Source of the DNA: Symsagittifera roscoffensis
Lineage: Eukaryota; Xenacoelomorpha; Acoela; Convolutidae
Reading direction: 5' to 3'
Assembly: GCF_963678635.1 (NCBI RefSeq)
Contig: NC_087062.1
Span: 25,068,177 to 25,132,176 of the forward strand
Length of the DNA stretch: 64,000 nt
Every line of letters begins with the position of its first letter. Position 1 is the stretch's first letter. Positions 12,101 through 23,119 of the stretch are shown piece after piece. The notes under the pieces are model-generated. The model did no database searches. It worked only from the letters and a program-made list of their open reading frames with translations, and was not told the origin of the DNA. Made by a program: the position numbers and the translations under genes.

Positions 12101-15100
12101 AACAGAATTACCAGTCCTTGGGTCCGGCGTAAGAAAACGGCAAAAAATTTATGATTAACTTGCGCTGATGATCGAATTTGTCAACAAAAACCATTCTGGC
12201 AAATGTTCTGGAAAAATTTCTGCTCCAATCTAAGCACAAGAGTCTCATTAGGTGCTTTGTGTGTAAGTCTTGTCCAGTTTTCTGCAATAAGCTCCAAAGA
12301 ACTTTTATGTCGTGAAAAAAGATATGACCGTTCCAAGTAACTCTCTTAATTCTCTTGTTTGTCGTTTTTAGGCAACATTATGAGTAAGTCAAGCTCATCA
12401 GCTTCACACAGAACTAATTTGAGCCCATAAGTTCAAATTTTTTAAGAGGTTGTTCCACAGCAAGAACACCTGTAAAATTATTCTTGATAAGTTGGCTAAT
12501 TTACGCCCTTAAAACAAGTTTTTTTTTCAGTTTTTTGGCCCGGTTAAGCCTTTTAAAATAATTTTATCTCCCTTCTGTCAAAATTTAAATCCTTTATCTT
12601 TAATAGTTGCAGAGAAAACGAACAAAACGAGAAGAAAAAGTTTCTTCATTTTCTCGTTCAAATCAAAAAGTTGCAACTTCTATGTCCCGTGACTGTACCT
12701 GGAATTTAAAAGTATCGCAGCTATTTAAGGTTCATACTATGTAAAAAACGTATCGAAAAACACTAACTCGTAAATGAACAGGGAAAATAATTTAAAATAT
12801 CCAATAGTAGGATAAATGCAAGTTAGATCTAGGATTTTTGGAGGAGAAGGGTTGCGTATTTAAAAAAAAATTAGGTCAATTTTTTTTAGGTAGACCAAAT
12901 TAATTTAATGGCTTTCATATTGCAAAAAAGGCTCTGTTTTGACCAAACTTTTAGCCCCGAGAGTTAATTTTAAGCAAAAACGGGTCCAAATTGCCGTTTT
13001 TGGTCACTTTTAGAAAAGTTTTGACAAAAACTTTGAAAAGTTTAGAGCGCGTTCCTCGAATAGAAAAAGAATATATTGGCGCCAAAAACTGATGCTTCAA
13101 AATTAAACAAAGAGTATTAGTCGACAGTGTGCTAAATAGTAACTTTGGAATTTTTTTAACCATTGGGAAAGTTTGAGCGTTAAAGAAACCAGAGACTGCT
13201 TGCATCAGCTGGAAGCCCTGAATTTCCCGACTGTCCATTACTCGCGATGAAAAGTTTTTGAAAACAATTTGCAAATGATTTATAAAGCTGAGGAAGACTG
13301 AACAAAAGCGAAAAAGTTTGAAAAGCTTGAACCCGCTCGCCATATAAATACTTAGTTATCTTTTTTGTCTAGTGAAGAACTAATATAGCCAACAAGACTT
13401 CGTAGTAGGGCGAAACTCTGAGTGTTTTGAGTGCCCTTTAATACAAAGAAATAGCTTGAAATTTTCCAAAAAAGTGAAATATTGATTTTTTTTTATTATT
13501 TGATGTTATCTTCTTCACACCATATAAAAAACAAATGTTTATAATTTGTGTCTGGTAGCGTTTCAATTATATATTCAATCGCTTTTTTTTTTGCAGCTTG
13601 AAATGTTTTTGTTGGCCGCGTACGCTTTAATAGAACGAAGTATATTGCACTTTCTTTAACCCAATTTGAATTATAGTGGTCTAAGTAGCCCCAAATTCAA
13701 TCCACCAAAACGTTGAAAAATACTCGTCAAAAGTAATTTTTCCTGTTGTTTGAGCTTTGGACTCATTATCTTTGAGATAAAAGAAATGTATTTGAAATGA
13801 TATTTTTTACCGTACGCTTCAATAATACAAAAAGTGTTGAGTGTTTATTATCTTAATTTGAACTATAGCGATCAATTTAGTCCTTAACCTAATCAACCAT
13901 AACTTGTGAACAAATTTTGAAAAAGCTATTCTGAAAAAAAATCCATCAATTTAATATGCTTTTGACTAGAAGCCAAGAATTGGGTATTTTTCAAAGAATT
14001 AGTAGACGCGGAAGTTTTAAAAAAAATCCGAAAAATAAAATTTCAATTTTTTTTTTCATTTTTATATTGAAAATTTTATAACTTTTTTTTCAAATGATGG
14101 TTTCCAGCGAAGTTGGAGCATTCAGGGCTTCGCACTGCTACGAACACTTTTCTTTGTTTAGAAAAGTACATTGATAAAAATGTATGTAAAATTGCAGGAA
14201 GGTGCACATTAATTTTTTTGCTGGCCGAAGCTTTCGAGATACATACGCTTTTCGATTTTTATAATGAGGTCACTTTTTTCCTAGCAAAAAAGGACCCTAT
14301 TTTGCCAAATTAGAAAACAGAAGGTAGCATATTGACAGTTTTTGGAGCATATTGACAGTATTTAGCGCATGCAGAAAAACATTCAGATGATTCTGCCAAT
14401 TTGTGAACAAAAATAGAACCGAAGGGCTGTGAGGGGTCGAATCACTGAGGGGGTAGGGGGAGGTTTCTTCTAAATCCGCTACTAATTTGATGTAAAATGT
14501 TTCATCTGCCTTTTATTTACATTTTACTTTTTGTGGCATGTAGAATTTCAAACTCGCAACATAAAAATAATTGAAAGAAATACTTCAGTAAAAAAAGTGA
14601 ACCAAAAAAATTTGAAAATGGAAAAGAATTTCAGCCTTGCCTTTTTCAGCACAGTGTAAATAGCTCTGCAGCAATCAGACACGTGAATAAAACTTCTTTT
14701 CACTGCCCCCGATCCGTGGATTGTGATTGGCTCATTTTCCAGCAATTGACAAATGAAGCGACCCATTACCTTGTCGGGATACTGGTACTGGCCGTAATTG
14801 TTGTTAGCTCGCACAATTAGTAAAGGCAGGCCGAAGCTTTCACTAAATGCTCGGGCCAGAGCCTCTCCTCCTGCTTTGCTGGCCGAGTAGGGGTTCTGAG
14901 GATGGGTAGGTGAGTCGGGCATGTGGTCTCGGCCTTCGCGGTTGTCGCCGTAGATTTCATCTGTCGACACCTACAAACAGGCCACGAGTCAATCATTTTT
15001 TGACCAACAATTGCTTATTCCATGACTCGAAAGTTCTTTTGAGAGACTAAATGGTTATAGTTTGTCTTCAATGTTCAATGTCCGCAGAAATTAGACATAG

Positions 15101-18100
15101 AAATTAAAAACAAACAATAAAGAAATGAAAAAAAAAGAAAAAGAAAAGTAAAAGCGCGTGTATTACAGCTAATTTTTAGCAATCACAGCTACTCACGGTT
15201 TTCACTCACTCTATATTGAACTAAAAGAATGCATAATTTTGAAACCAATTTTTCTCGAAAAAGCAAATTTGTAAATTTTTGTCAAATCACGACTGAACTA
15301 AATGGCTTTTAAATTATTCGCCACAATCTGATATTTATTTGTGGTCGATACCTGCTTTTTCGCGGAAAAAAGTAAATGAATATTAGAAAAAACATTCTTC
15401 AAATCTTGTATAATCAGGGTCGGCTCTTTTTCCTCCTTGTTAAGTATGCATTCGTTTGCTCTCAGAAACGTTTCTGTTCCTAGCATTGAAAATGGGGAGG
15501 AACTTTGTATTCGGGTGTTTTGATTTTTTTAAATTTTCCACGCAAAATCAGGTACCACAAATAATCATCGAAAAAAAAACGTCGAAAAATGTTGAAAAAA
15601 AAACGGTTTGAAATTTTTGATTTTTCGTCTATTTTCGAGCGAGTTAAGTGATCGAGTAACGTTCGTTATGTATGAAAAATCCTATCTAAGCTAAAAATTT
15701 ATAATTTTACTCAAAGAAATTATAGTTTTTGATGCTTTTTAGCGCTCTCTGGCAAAATAAAATCTTCCGAAAGTATTTAAAATTAACTTTTTTTTTGCTT
15801 TTTTATTATTTTTGAAGACAATGGTAGTTTATGCCTAATTCACTAAAATTATACGCGTTTGTATAGCTCTATCATCACAGGACGTACAACAAAACACACT
15901 AATTTGAAAAAAAAAGTTCTGAGAATGTGGTCGGAACATTCTGTGCTACTTGTACAACAACCTGCAATATAGTATATTTTGTACGGGATGACTTACATGC
16001 AGAAACCTGGTGACTTTGCCATACTGTTGCATGGCTGAGAGGAGCGACAGGGTTCCCTTCACATTGGAGTCCACGTAGGCCCCTGGATCCTTGAATGAGT
16101 CATCGACGTGACTCATTGCAGCAAAGTGAGCAACATCAGTGATCTTCTCATCCTTGAACAAATTTTTCAGCCAAATAAAAAAGACGATTGTGAAAAAATG
16201 GTTGCAGCTGGACTATAGTTTATCTGAACCCAAAAAACGTGCAATATTTTTCATGGCAATCGCAAAGAACCGGGGTTGACCAAAAGTTCTAGTCATACAA
16301 TTCCCATACAGTTCATACGACTAAAAAAATTTAAAAAAACTCAATACTAGCATTTTCCATGCTATAGGTATAACTAGCATTTTCATATAATGCAACTGCT
16401 TGGCCATAAATGGGAACTGTATGACTAGTACTTCTTCATAAAAATAAGTTATATGACTAGCGTTTTTCAAATCCAAAAATGCTCTTTCAGTAACTAGTTG
16501 AGCTATAAAGAATAATACAGTGCTGATTTAAACAAACCGGACAAATGTACGAAACTGGAAACTATAAACGCGTCTGTATCAAATTTGGCTGAGCCTAGAC
16601 AAGAAATGAAGGAAACGAAATTTGCTTTAAAATTACCAGCTTGTTTATGGAACAGTTTACTTTGCAAAATTCGGGGCCAAAATTTTACCGGGACATTTTT
16701 GGTTTTTTATTCAATCAAAAATTGCTTCATTTTACCCTGAAAATTATTGACATATTTATATTGAAACGAAAAAAAATATAAGCAAAGAAGTTTTTTAAAA
16801 ATACTTTTCTTATCGCATGATAGCCCAAAAAGGTAATTTTACCAGGTAAAATACAATTTTTCATTTAAAAACAATTTTTAAGCATTTTGCAGAAAGATTT
16901 GGAAATTTTGCCTTCATTATTTTTTGTTGGTCTGAGAAAGAGTTTCATTTTTAAAAAATGTGTTAGCAATTGGCCCGGTTGTTTTGGCGTTATTTTTGAT
17001 TGACCAAAAAAACCAAAAGCGACACATTTTTGAGGAACATTTTGGCCCAATTTTTGCAAAATGAACTGAACCATCAAAAATCTGGTAAAAGTTCAAGCAA
17101 AATTCATTCCATTCTTTTTGCTTAAACTAATGAGAAAATGCGCCTAAAATTGCAATTCTGTTTGTATGTCCGATTATTTGAAATCAGCACTGTATACGAA
17201 CCACAGCTTTTTTTTTCGGGCCGCAGGTTTTTTTTATATATATATATATTCGCAAATCTTTTATTTTGCCGAAATACATTTTGGTTAGTTATGTTAAAAA
17301 ACATGTAATTTTATTTGAAAATTAATATTTGAAAATTTCTATCAGAAGTAGACTATGAGCTATACAAAAAAAAAACAAATGAAAAATTGACTTGATTGGC
17401 CATTTCTGGTTGAAAGATTGCAATGTCTCGTACTCAGTTTGTGCTTTGAAGAGGATCAATTTTTCACTGTTTTCGTAGAAAAACTTCATTGGTAAAATTT
17501 TTTGAAATCCTCACATATTTTCCTTGAACAATTTTATTTTTGTTTGCGTATGGCTAAAAAAAAATATTTTTTTTTGGAAAATTTAGAGATTTTAAGTTTA
17601 CCTTACCATATAACTGAAAAAAGTTCTGGCTTTCACAAAAGACGCACATTTCGATTTTTGTTTCTTTTGGGTTAAAAACTGTATATTGACCACGTTATAT
17701 ACAAAGAACTACAGTTTTGCGTGCAAATTTTTGTTTGCTTTCAAAATAGATTATGCGACTAAAGAGTAAAATATAAAAATTTTCCCAATTTTTTTAATTA
17801 TGAAATAATATGACTAACTTTCCTTGCAAAAAAGTTCATCAATTTTTCTGAGGTTTGTTAACTCTTACATTAGTTATAATATCATCAAAATGTTGTGCAT
17901 CAACTATGATCAACCTCATATTCTTTTAATTTTTTTGGTAGAAAAAAGCTATTTTTTTTAAAAGCTAGTTATATTATTTTCATAGCAAGAAATTGTTTGA
18001 CAATTTTTTTTTCAAAGAATTTATCAATGAAACCTGCGAAGTTTTTGGACAACCATGAGATGTTTAAGGTGTAAGTCTACTTTTATGCGTGCCGCTTAGT

Positions 18101-18891
18101 ATGCGGAAAATAACGTAATCAAAATTGAGTTTAATTTATCACGTTTGCAACTGAAACTCAAACTAATGCGTACCCGGGTCGAAGTGCTCAGTCTAAGTTT
18201 CGACTTTCAAAGTCGAGCATATGGCAGTGCTCGATCGAAAAAGAATAGTCGATACAGTGGTTTGGGTCAATCACAGTTTCGAAACATGCCTCGAGTACGT
18301 TCGAGCACAGTCGAGCACAATCGAGCACGGTCGAGCACAGTCGAGCAGTCCAAACACACCTCGAGCACGGTCGAAACATACCTCGAGCACTGTAAAAACA
18401 TATCTCGAGCACAGTCAAAACATACCTCGAGCTCGGTCGAAACTTGATTTAAGCAGATCTAGAAACAGTCGAAACATACTGAATTTCGGTCGAGACGGTC
18501 GAAACATACCAAATTTTGGTCGAGACGGTCGAATTATAAAGTGAGCACCTCGACCCGTGTACTGCATCAAACTGAGCAACTATTTTAATTACGCATGCTA
18601 AGCGGCACGCATGCAAAGCCGCTACGCCACGAATCATCCCGACAGTTTGTGAAACTCAATTGAAATGCAAGATGAGTTTACCTGTAGAATCTTGAGGAGG
18701 GCCGCTTGGTTGTTCAGATCTACCGCATAGTGTTTGTAGTTCGCAATGTCAGCATGACAGTATCTGGAGTTGCTGATGTCTACAATTTTGTCCACATTTG
18801 CCACAAAAGCAACATCTTCACTCTCCAGACATAGCTGGACGAAGTTACTGCCGATGAAACCACATCCTCCCGTTATTAATAGTCTCGACAT
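7953..18891 (-). CDS. Bifunctional rhamnose synthase: NDP-glucose 4,6-dehydratase fused to 3,5-epimerase/4-keto-reductase
   Basis: Exons 18891-18682, 16152-15997, 14970-14641 and 9104-7953 join at phase 0 to give 615 residues from ATG to TGA. The N-terminal half is an RmlB-type SDR: nucleotide-binding GGCGFIG (8-14), HFAAxSHVD, STDE (124-127, catalytic Thr/Asp/Glu), YSASK (150-154) and YNIG. The C-terminal half is an NRS/ER-type SDR: GGKGWIG (328-334), TGCI (431-434), YSYVK (463-467), RMPI, NPRNF, FNLTNPG, SHNEILEMY and APRSNN. The order matches plant RHM proteins and the animal enzymes that turn UDP- or dTDP-glucose into the rhamnose nucleotide; which nucleotide is used cannot be read here. 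It is presumably cytosolic, as no signal peptide or membrane segment is seen. All key motifs are intact. Confidence 0.92.
10833..10860. repeat. Perfect 12-bp hairpin in intron 3
   Basis: AACTGGGGGAAC and GTTCCCCCAGTT are separated by four bases. The following sequence repeats a GTTTGACAAAATTAGTTTGA motif twice. No function is evident. Confidence 0.6.
11780..12695. mobile_element. TA-flanked foldback element (Tc1/mariner-like MITE), 916 bp
   Basis: Both ends read CAGTCACGGGACA inward, each bordered by TA (11778-11779 and 12696-12697), the target-site duplication of the Tc1/mariner superfamily. The arms stay similar for several hundred bases (TTTGAACGAGAAAA, TGTTCCACAGCAAGAAC and GCCTAAAAAC-type segments recur inverted), with a loop near 12090-12360. 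No transposase is coded, so it is non-autonomous. Confidence 0.82.
14641..14970 (-). CDS. Rhamnose synthase exon 3 (dehydratase catalytic core)
   Basis: One hundred and ten residues from VSTDEIYGD through NPYSASKAGGEAL, NNYG, HGSG and AIYTVLKK. The acceptor is TTTGTAG. At the 3' side, family alignment (LKK then GEIGQIYNIG) places the junction after AAG at 14641, where the intron begins GCAAGG instead of GT. This implies a GC-AG intron. Confidence 0.88.
15997..16152 (-). CDS. Rhamnose synthase exon 2
   Basis: Fifty-two residues, DEKITDVAHFAAMSHVDDSF to VTRFLH, covering the HxAAxSHVD substrate and cofactor region of the dehydratase. The acceptor is TTCAAG, with a weak pyrimidine tract; the donor is GTAAGT. 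Phase 0 at both ends. Confidence 0.88.
16273..16470. mobile_element. Truncated GGGTTGACC-family element in intron 1
   Basis: It begins GGGTTGACCAAAAGTTCTAG, followed by several ATACAATTCCCATA-like and CATACGACTA stretches as in the fuller copies at 46312-47237 and 62311-62851. The opposite terminus is absent, so the right limit is approximate. Confidence 0.5.
16518..17192. mobile_element. TA-flanked foldback element, 675 bp, in intron 1
   Basis: The ends are CAGTGCTGATTT (left) and its inverse AAATCAGCACTG (right), each next to TA. The arms pair further in: CGGACA near both ends, then GGGCCAAAATTTTACC against an inverted similar stretch at about 17030-17060, and TCAATCAAAAAT inverted near 17000. 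It codes nothing. A half copy starts at 53685. Confidence 0.8.
18085..18612. mobile_element. Foldback element with TCGAGCAC-rich core, in intron 1
   Basis: ATGCGTGCCGCTTAG at the left is the inverse of CTAAGCGGCACGCAT at the right; inner ACCCGGGTCGAAGTGCTCA and TGAGCACCTCGACCCGTGT also pair. The core, about 18285-18535, is a degenerate tandem of TCGAGCACRG and TCGAAACATACC units. Open frames through it are only translations of the repeat. No clear target duplication was found. Confidence 0.7.
18682..18891 (-). CDS. Rhamnose synthase exon 1 (start, NAD-binding motif)
   Basis: Seventy residues from MSRLLITGGCGFIGSNF. The glycine motif so close to the first Met fixes this ATG as the start, as in RmlB-type enzymes. 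The exon ends at CAG before GTAAAC. The next intron (16153-18681) is 2.5 kb and full of foldback elements. Confidence 0.92.
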
Positions 18892-20216
18892 ACTAAATAA
18901 AAGGATGTAGATATTTGAACATCTCTTAAGTGCATATGCCTCCCCCTATTGCAAAACTTATCAAGTTCAGGATTTCAACATCAAAAGCCCCTACACAGCA
19001 TAGCTCCCTGACTTGTACCAATACAAAAACCACAGCGTGCTTATGCTATACGTTTTTTTTTAGATAAGGGAGGGCTAAGGAGGATAGTTAAGGGAGGATA
19101 GTTTTGGGAGAGGATAGTTAATCTTTAAATTATTATGAAGGTTCCAGTCAATCGTGACTAGGTTTGATATTAATTGCTAATGAAATTTGGTTTAACTCAG
19201 AGATGCAACTACTCTAGGATTTTTAATGGTGCAGCGCGGCTTGTGATTTCTACTAAAATAATTAACCCTTATTTTTTGCGTCTCTTTTTGGTGTAATATT
19301 AAAGAATGTAATAATTCAAGTTAGTTTAAGTATACAAAAATAGCTTTCCTAACATCCATCAAATTGGCTTTGAAAACGCCTTCGAAAAGTTTTCAAAATT
19401 GCGAAAAAATAACTTGCTACACATGAAAGGAAAATAGTTCAAATTGATGCAACTTTTTTCTGTTATTTTACGATATAGTAGATTTGAAGTTGTTCCCAAA
19501 TAATATTTGGAGCTTTAAAACGATCTCATTTTAATTATACCTGAAACAAGGTAACAAGGTCGAGTGATAGATCTTCTTTTGATAAATGCAGCTTTAAAAC
19601 TCAATGAAAACTGATGAAAATCGTTTTTTTTTTAATAATATGTACTTAATATTTTAAAGACTGATTTTCAATAAAAAGGACGAACAATAAAAAGTGAAAA
19701 GTGCTATGTCTGCATTGATTAATATTTATGAGCACTTTTTGGCCAACTTTAACGTACGTCTTACAATTAATACAGATTTCTGTCAATGTTGTCTTATGCG
19801 TATTCTCAAATGGTAGAATGTATATAAAAACAGATCGTCTCTGGCGAATGGTGTAAAATCACCTGGTTGAAGTCTGTGAATAATTAAATAGTTGAGTCAT
19901 TTAGGTAAAAGAGTTCGTCTGTTTTTTTTGGTCATTGAGCAAAGCTTGAATCGTTTGAGTTAAATATTTAATCAAGAATGAACAGTTGAATTAAAGCAAG
20001 TATGAACTTGTTAAGTTTGGTGTTTTAAAAAAACTTGTAACAAAATAACTTTTGTAAAAACAAAATAAAAACTGATAACTAAAGATGTTGGCTTACAAAA
20101 AATTGTTTCGGTGCGAGTACTCCAGTTGTTCGGACCGAGAGCACGACTTTTCACCAGACCGGCCAGAAAAATTAAAACATCGGCCTTGATATAATAATAA
20201 TAATAAGACGTCTGAG

Positions 20217-20256
20217 ATTCTGCCTGTTTTCAAAGACGTCTGAAAACAGGCAGAAT
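20217..20256. repeat. Perfect 16-bp hairpin
   Basis: ATTCTGCCTGTTTTCA pairs exactly with TGAAAACAGGCAGAAT across an AAGACGTC loop; the GACGTCTGA text also occurs just before it. It follows a short TAA/ATA microsatellite. Function unknown. Confidence 0.65.
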
Positions 20257-20339
20257 TTGTCTAATGGGTTCTTTCAAGTTGCCATTTATATAAATTATAT
20301 TGATCAATGTGAACCTATACTGGAAACAATTTATTATTA

Positions 20340-20560
20340 TTAAGTGTATGGAAAAATGCTTGTCATACAATTTTCATACAATTTCGAAACATGGTTGAAA
20401 AAAGATATCAACTAATTTCTGCGGCTGTTTGACTCTAATAAAACTGTCTGGTGATAAAAAACCGAGGTTTTTGTTTTTTGGAAAAAAATGCTTGTCCTTC
20501 AATTCTCATATATGAAAATTGTATGGTAAGCATTTTTTTCATTATAAATAAAGTTTTTCT
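20340..20560. mobile_element. Fragment of the ATCATACAATT / GGGTTGACC foldback family
   Basis: AAGTGTATGGAAAAATGCTT, GTCATACAATTTTCATACAA, then CTGTCTGGTGATAAAAAACC match 46363-46560 and 62395-62590 closely. The terminal GGGTTGACC motifs are missing here. Confidence 0.6.
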
Positions 20561-21137
20561 TAAAATTTATTTCTTAATTTTAAATCCTAATTTACTTTAT
20601 ACTTTGTGGCCTGATAATAGGACGCTACGCTAAAAAGTCGGTCCGGTAGAAGATCTAGCTTCGTTGATACCAGCACTTATTTTTCAGTTTAAAAGTGCCG
20701 CAGTGTACAAATGGCGGCTTGGAATGTACAAGTCAGTCCCTCCTTGGGTCCATCGCTGAGCGATGCAGATGGTGCAACATTTTTCCACGTGATGACTTTG
20801 TTTACAAGTAACGAAGACTTTCTGTTTCCAAGTTTTTTTCACATTGTTTGAACTATAATTTTCTGAACATAGCACTTTTTGTCCAAATGCACATGAAAAC
20901 AGGCTTTTAAAGAGAGAAGCCCTTCTCACTTTTCTTACCAACGTCAAATCGTAAAAAAAATAATGCCACGTTTTGCAAAAAAATGACGACATGCCACCGT
21001 GTTTACAGTTAGCATCGGCATCATAGGATGCTGTGCATTCACTGCAAGATACACAATTGCTTTTGGCTCTCTAACTAATTTACGAGTGAAAGGAAAGTTT
21101 GTCCTCATTATCAGTGCAGCAGAAACAAAAATACAAA

Positions 21138-21350
21138 CAAGGATAGCAAGTGGCTGTGCAAATAGCAACGAGTAGCAACAAATTGCAAGAATGTTCCGAT
21201 CATACTCTTAGAAAAGTGCATTATAATTTTTTCATGTTTTTTTTTCATATTAGTATTGTTTTTGTGCGTGGTGTGCTAAAAGGATCTGACGAAAACCTTG
21301 AAGCTAGGCATATTCGACAGTCATATTACAATAGGCAAATCAGGCAAGGG
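21138..21350. repeat. Dispersed repeat, copy 2 of 3
   Basis: ACAAGGATAGCAAGTGGCTG, AATGTTCCGATCATACTC and GCGTGGTGTGCTAAAAGGATC match the copy at 6715-6875, with a small insertion (CAACGAGTAGCAACAAATTG). Confidence 0.5.
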
Positions 21351-22019
21351 TTAAAATAAAATGACTAATGGCTAACAAACTTCAAACAACAATTTCATTG
21401 GAGTAAAACTAAATATTCATGCTTTATCCTTCTACAATATGCCTTCTCACTTGCTTTACTCGCTCAAAATTCGACTAAAAGTTTTGTAATGTCGAAAATT
21501 AGACGAAAATTTTGTAATGTCGTTCAAATCAGTCTTGAGAATGCTTCAATAGGACAAATGATTCATCTCATTAGAACGATTTGTGCTAAATAGGTTTTTT
21601 TCGCTGACAAGTTTTTTTACCGCGTGGCTTATGGCAGAAATGATTTCAAGTTGATGTCATATCTGTTCAGTTGCCTCCGTTTTCGTTTTTTTGCCGAACC
21701 AAAAATGTATTGTGTCTGATATGAGGGCGGGGGTGTCAAACTTACAGCTCAATACTGATATTTTTTTGGCTCAACAGTTGTCTCCTCAAATTTTGTTTGC
21801 TCTGTTATCGTTCGACGAACTTCAATTTTTAAATCAATTTTAACAATGGCAACGGTTTTTCTCGCCATCTTTCCTCAACTTGAACCGCAATTGAGACAAA
21901 CGTTTAAAAAGTATATTGATGCTTTTTTCGGTTTTTGTTTTTTTTTCTTTTAATTTTGAGTAGTTGCTGTGCTATTTTTGGGTTGTCCAGTAAGTGATGC
22001 AAAGCTGTGTTAAACTGCA

Positions 22020-22482
22020 TATATGGACAAAAAGTGGATCCAAAGTCAGGCATTCACCTCCAAGCGGTGGATCCCGGGCAACATGTACGTCACTGAATGA
22101 CAGCAAACCAGACCTGTCTGTACGCGGCTAACGACTGACTTGCAACACGTGTACGCGGTGATTAACAGAGGTTGGGTAATACGGCCTAGTGAGCCATACC
22201 TTTAGAAAAACTACCCACATTCAAACCAATGAAAGAAACTAATCGGAAACAGGAGCGACCGGCCCGAGACAATGTTTTGGTAAGGCAGCAACCGTGAAAA
22301 TTTGGACAATTGAATTTAGGACTCTCAAAGGAATTAGAAAAATTGATGCCAGAGCAACATATTGACGTCCTGGGATTATGCGAGGGAGTCTCTGATCTTG
22401 GTAGAAACTACAATATTGTGTGCTTGAGTGACTCCGAAAGAAAACGTAGAAACCGGGCTGCACTCATTTTCAGTGCTCTCAT
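22020..22482 (+). pseudogene. Non-LTR retrotransposon 5' fragment with endonuclease remnant
   Basis: A GC-richer leader (22020-22260) precedes text resembling the start of an APE-type endonuclease. In one frame it reads KIWTIEFRTLKG; after a frame change it reads ELEKLMPEQHIDVLGLCE, then SDSERKRRNRAALIFSA. The pattern N-x-R-T-L, then IDVLGLxE, is typical of LINE endonucleases. It is broken by a frameshift and cut off where the inverted segment begins at about 22485. The exact LINE clade is not assigned. Confidence 0.55.
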
Positions 22483-22484
22483 TT

Positions 22485-23100
22485 TCAGTTCTTTCAACAC
22501 CAAATACGCTTCACACATTTGTCCGAGGACGTGCTTGTCTCAAAATCCTTCCAGACTGGCCTCCAACGTCTCATTTTGGGCATACTTCCTCAACTTCTGC
22601 ACTTTAAGTTTAGCATTTTCCTCTTTGCAACCAAATTGTCATATCTGTTGTTTAGAACCTGACTGTGTACATTTTTCGTTCTTTGAAAACCAAACTTTGT
22701 TTGGCAGTTGAACACTCAAAGAATATACCTTCTTTTTCTTCAGGTTCCGGATCCAGTAACCTGGCATGGACATTGCACGCCAACTCCTTAATAGTTCTAT
22801 AGAAGGTCTCAACGGAGTCAATGTGGGACATGCGGTTATCTCATGTTAGCAGCTTGCGACCTTGGGCCGATTTCAGACAGGTATTGCTATTAAACTTAAA
22901 TCTACGAGACTTGCTTTTTAAAGTTGTTCTGAGAAGGTTTTTACTATCAAATGACTTTTTTCCATTTTCTTTCGGGGGTAAAATCACGCCGATTAGTTAT
23001 GCATGGTCTAAGTGATGCCAGGTACTACCTGCCCAACTCTAGTTGCCCGGGCTCTCTTATTTCTCCAGACCGTGTTCCGATCGGACAAGATACAATCAAT
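22485..23100 (-). pseudogene. Inverted partial copy of the LINE linker region
   Basis: This segment is the imperfect inverse of 23120-23745; for example AGGTTCCGGATCCAGTAACC and its inverse both occur, as do inverse copies of GAGCCCGGGCAAC. It forms the left arm of a palindrome centred near 23110. Read on the minus strand it encodes fragments such as KELACNV-like text, with stops. It was probably created by inverted duplication or by a second element inserting head-to-head. Confidence 0.6.
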
Positions 23101-23119
23101 GACTGCACCCATGAGGCTT

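Larger units (their letters stand above)
9105..14640 (-). other. Intron 3 of rhamnose synthase (5.5 kb, GC-AG)
   Basis: No gene is seen inside. It contains a short perfect hairpin (10833-10860), a TA-flanked foldback element (11780-12695), a twice-used AAGCCTAAGGT motif near 9431-9472 and a short dispersed motif GACTGCTTGCATCAG near 13193. Short open frames here have no family resemblance. Confidence 0.7.
18892..22010. other. Intergenic stretch upstream of rhamnose synthase, no gene seen
   Basis: The promoter of the rhamnose synthase gene should lie at its left edge, but no element could be named. The rest holds a 16-bp hairpin (20217-20256), an undelimited GGGTTGACC-family fragment (20340-20560) and the second copy of a dispersed repeat (21138-21350). 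Confidence 0.55.

Noticed and set aside
18145-18544. Overlapping open frames rich in RARSSTVE-type repeats
   Set aside because: They are translations of the TCGAGCAC tandem array within a foldback element, open in several frames because the repeat lacks stops.
7953-18891. Viral or algal contamination as the source of the rhamnose gene
   Set aside because: The gene has three spliceosomal introns filled with the same repeat families as the rest of the window, so it is resident in this genome.
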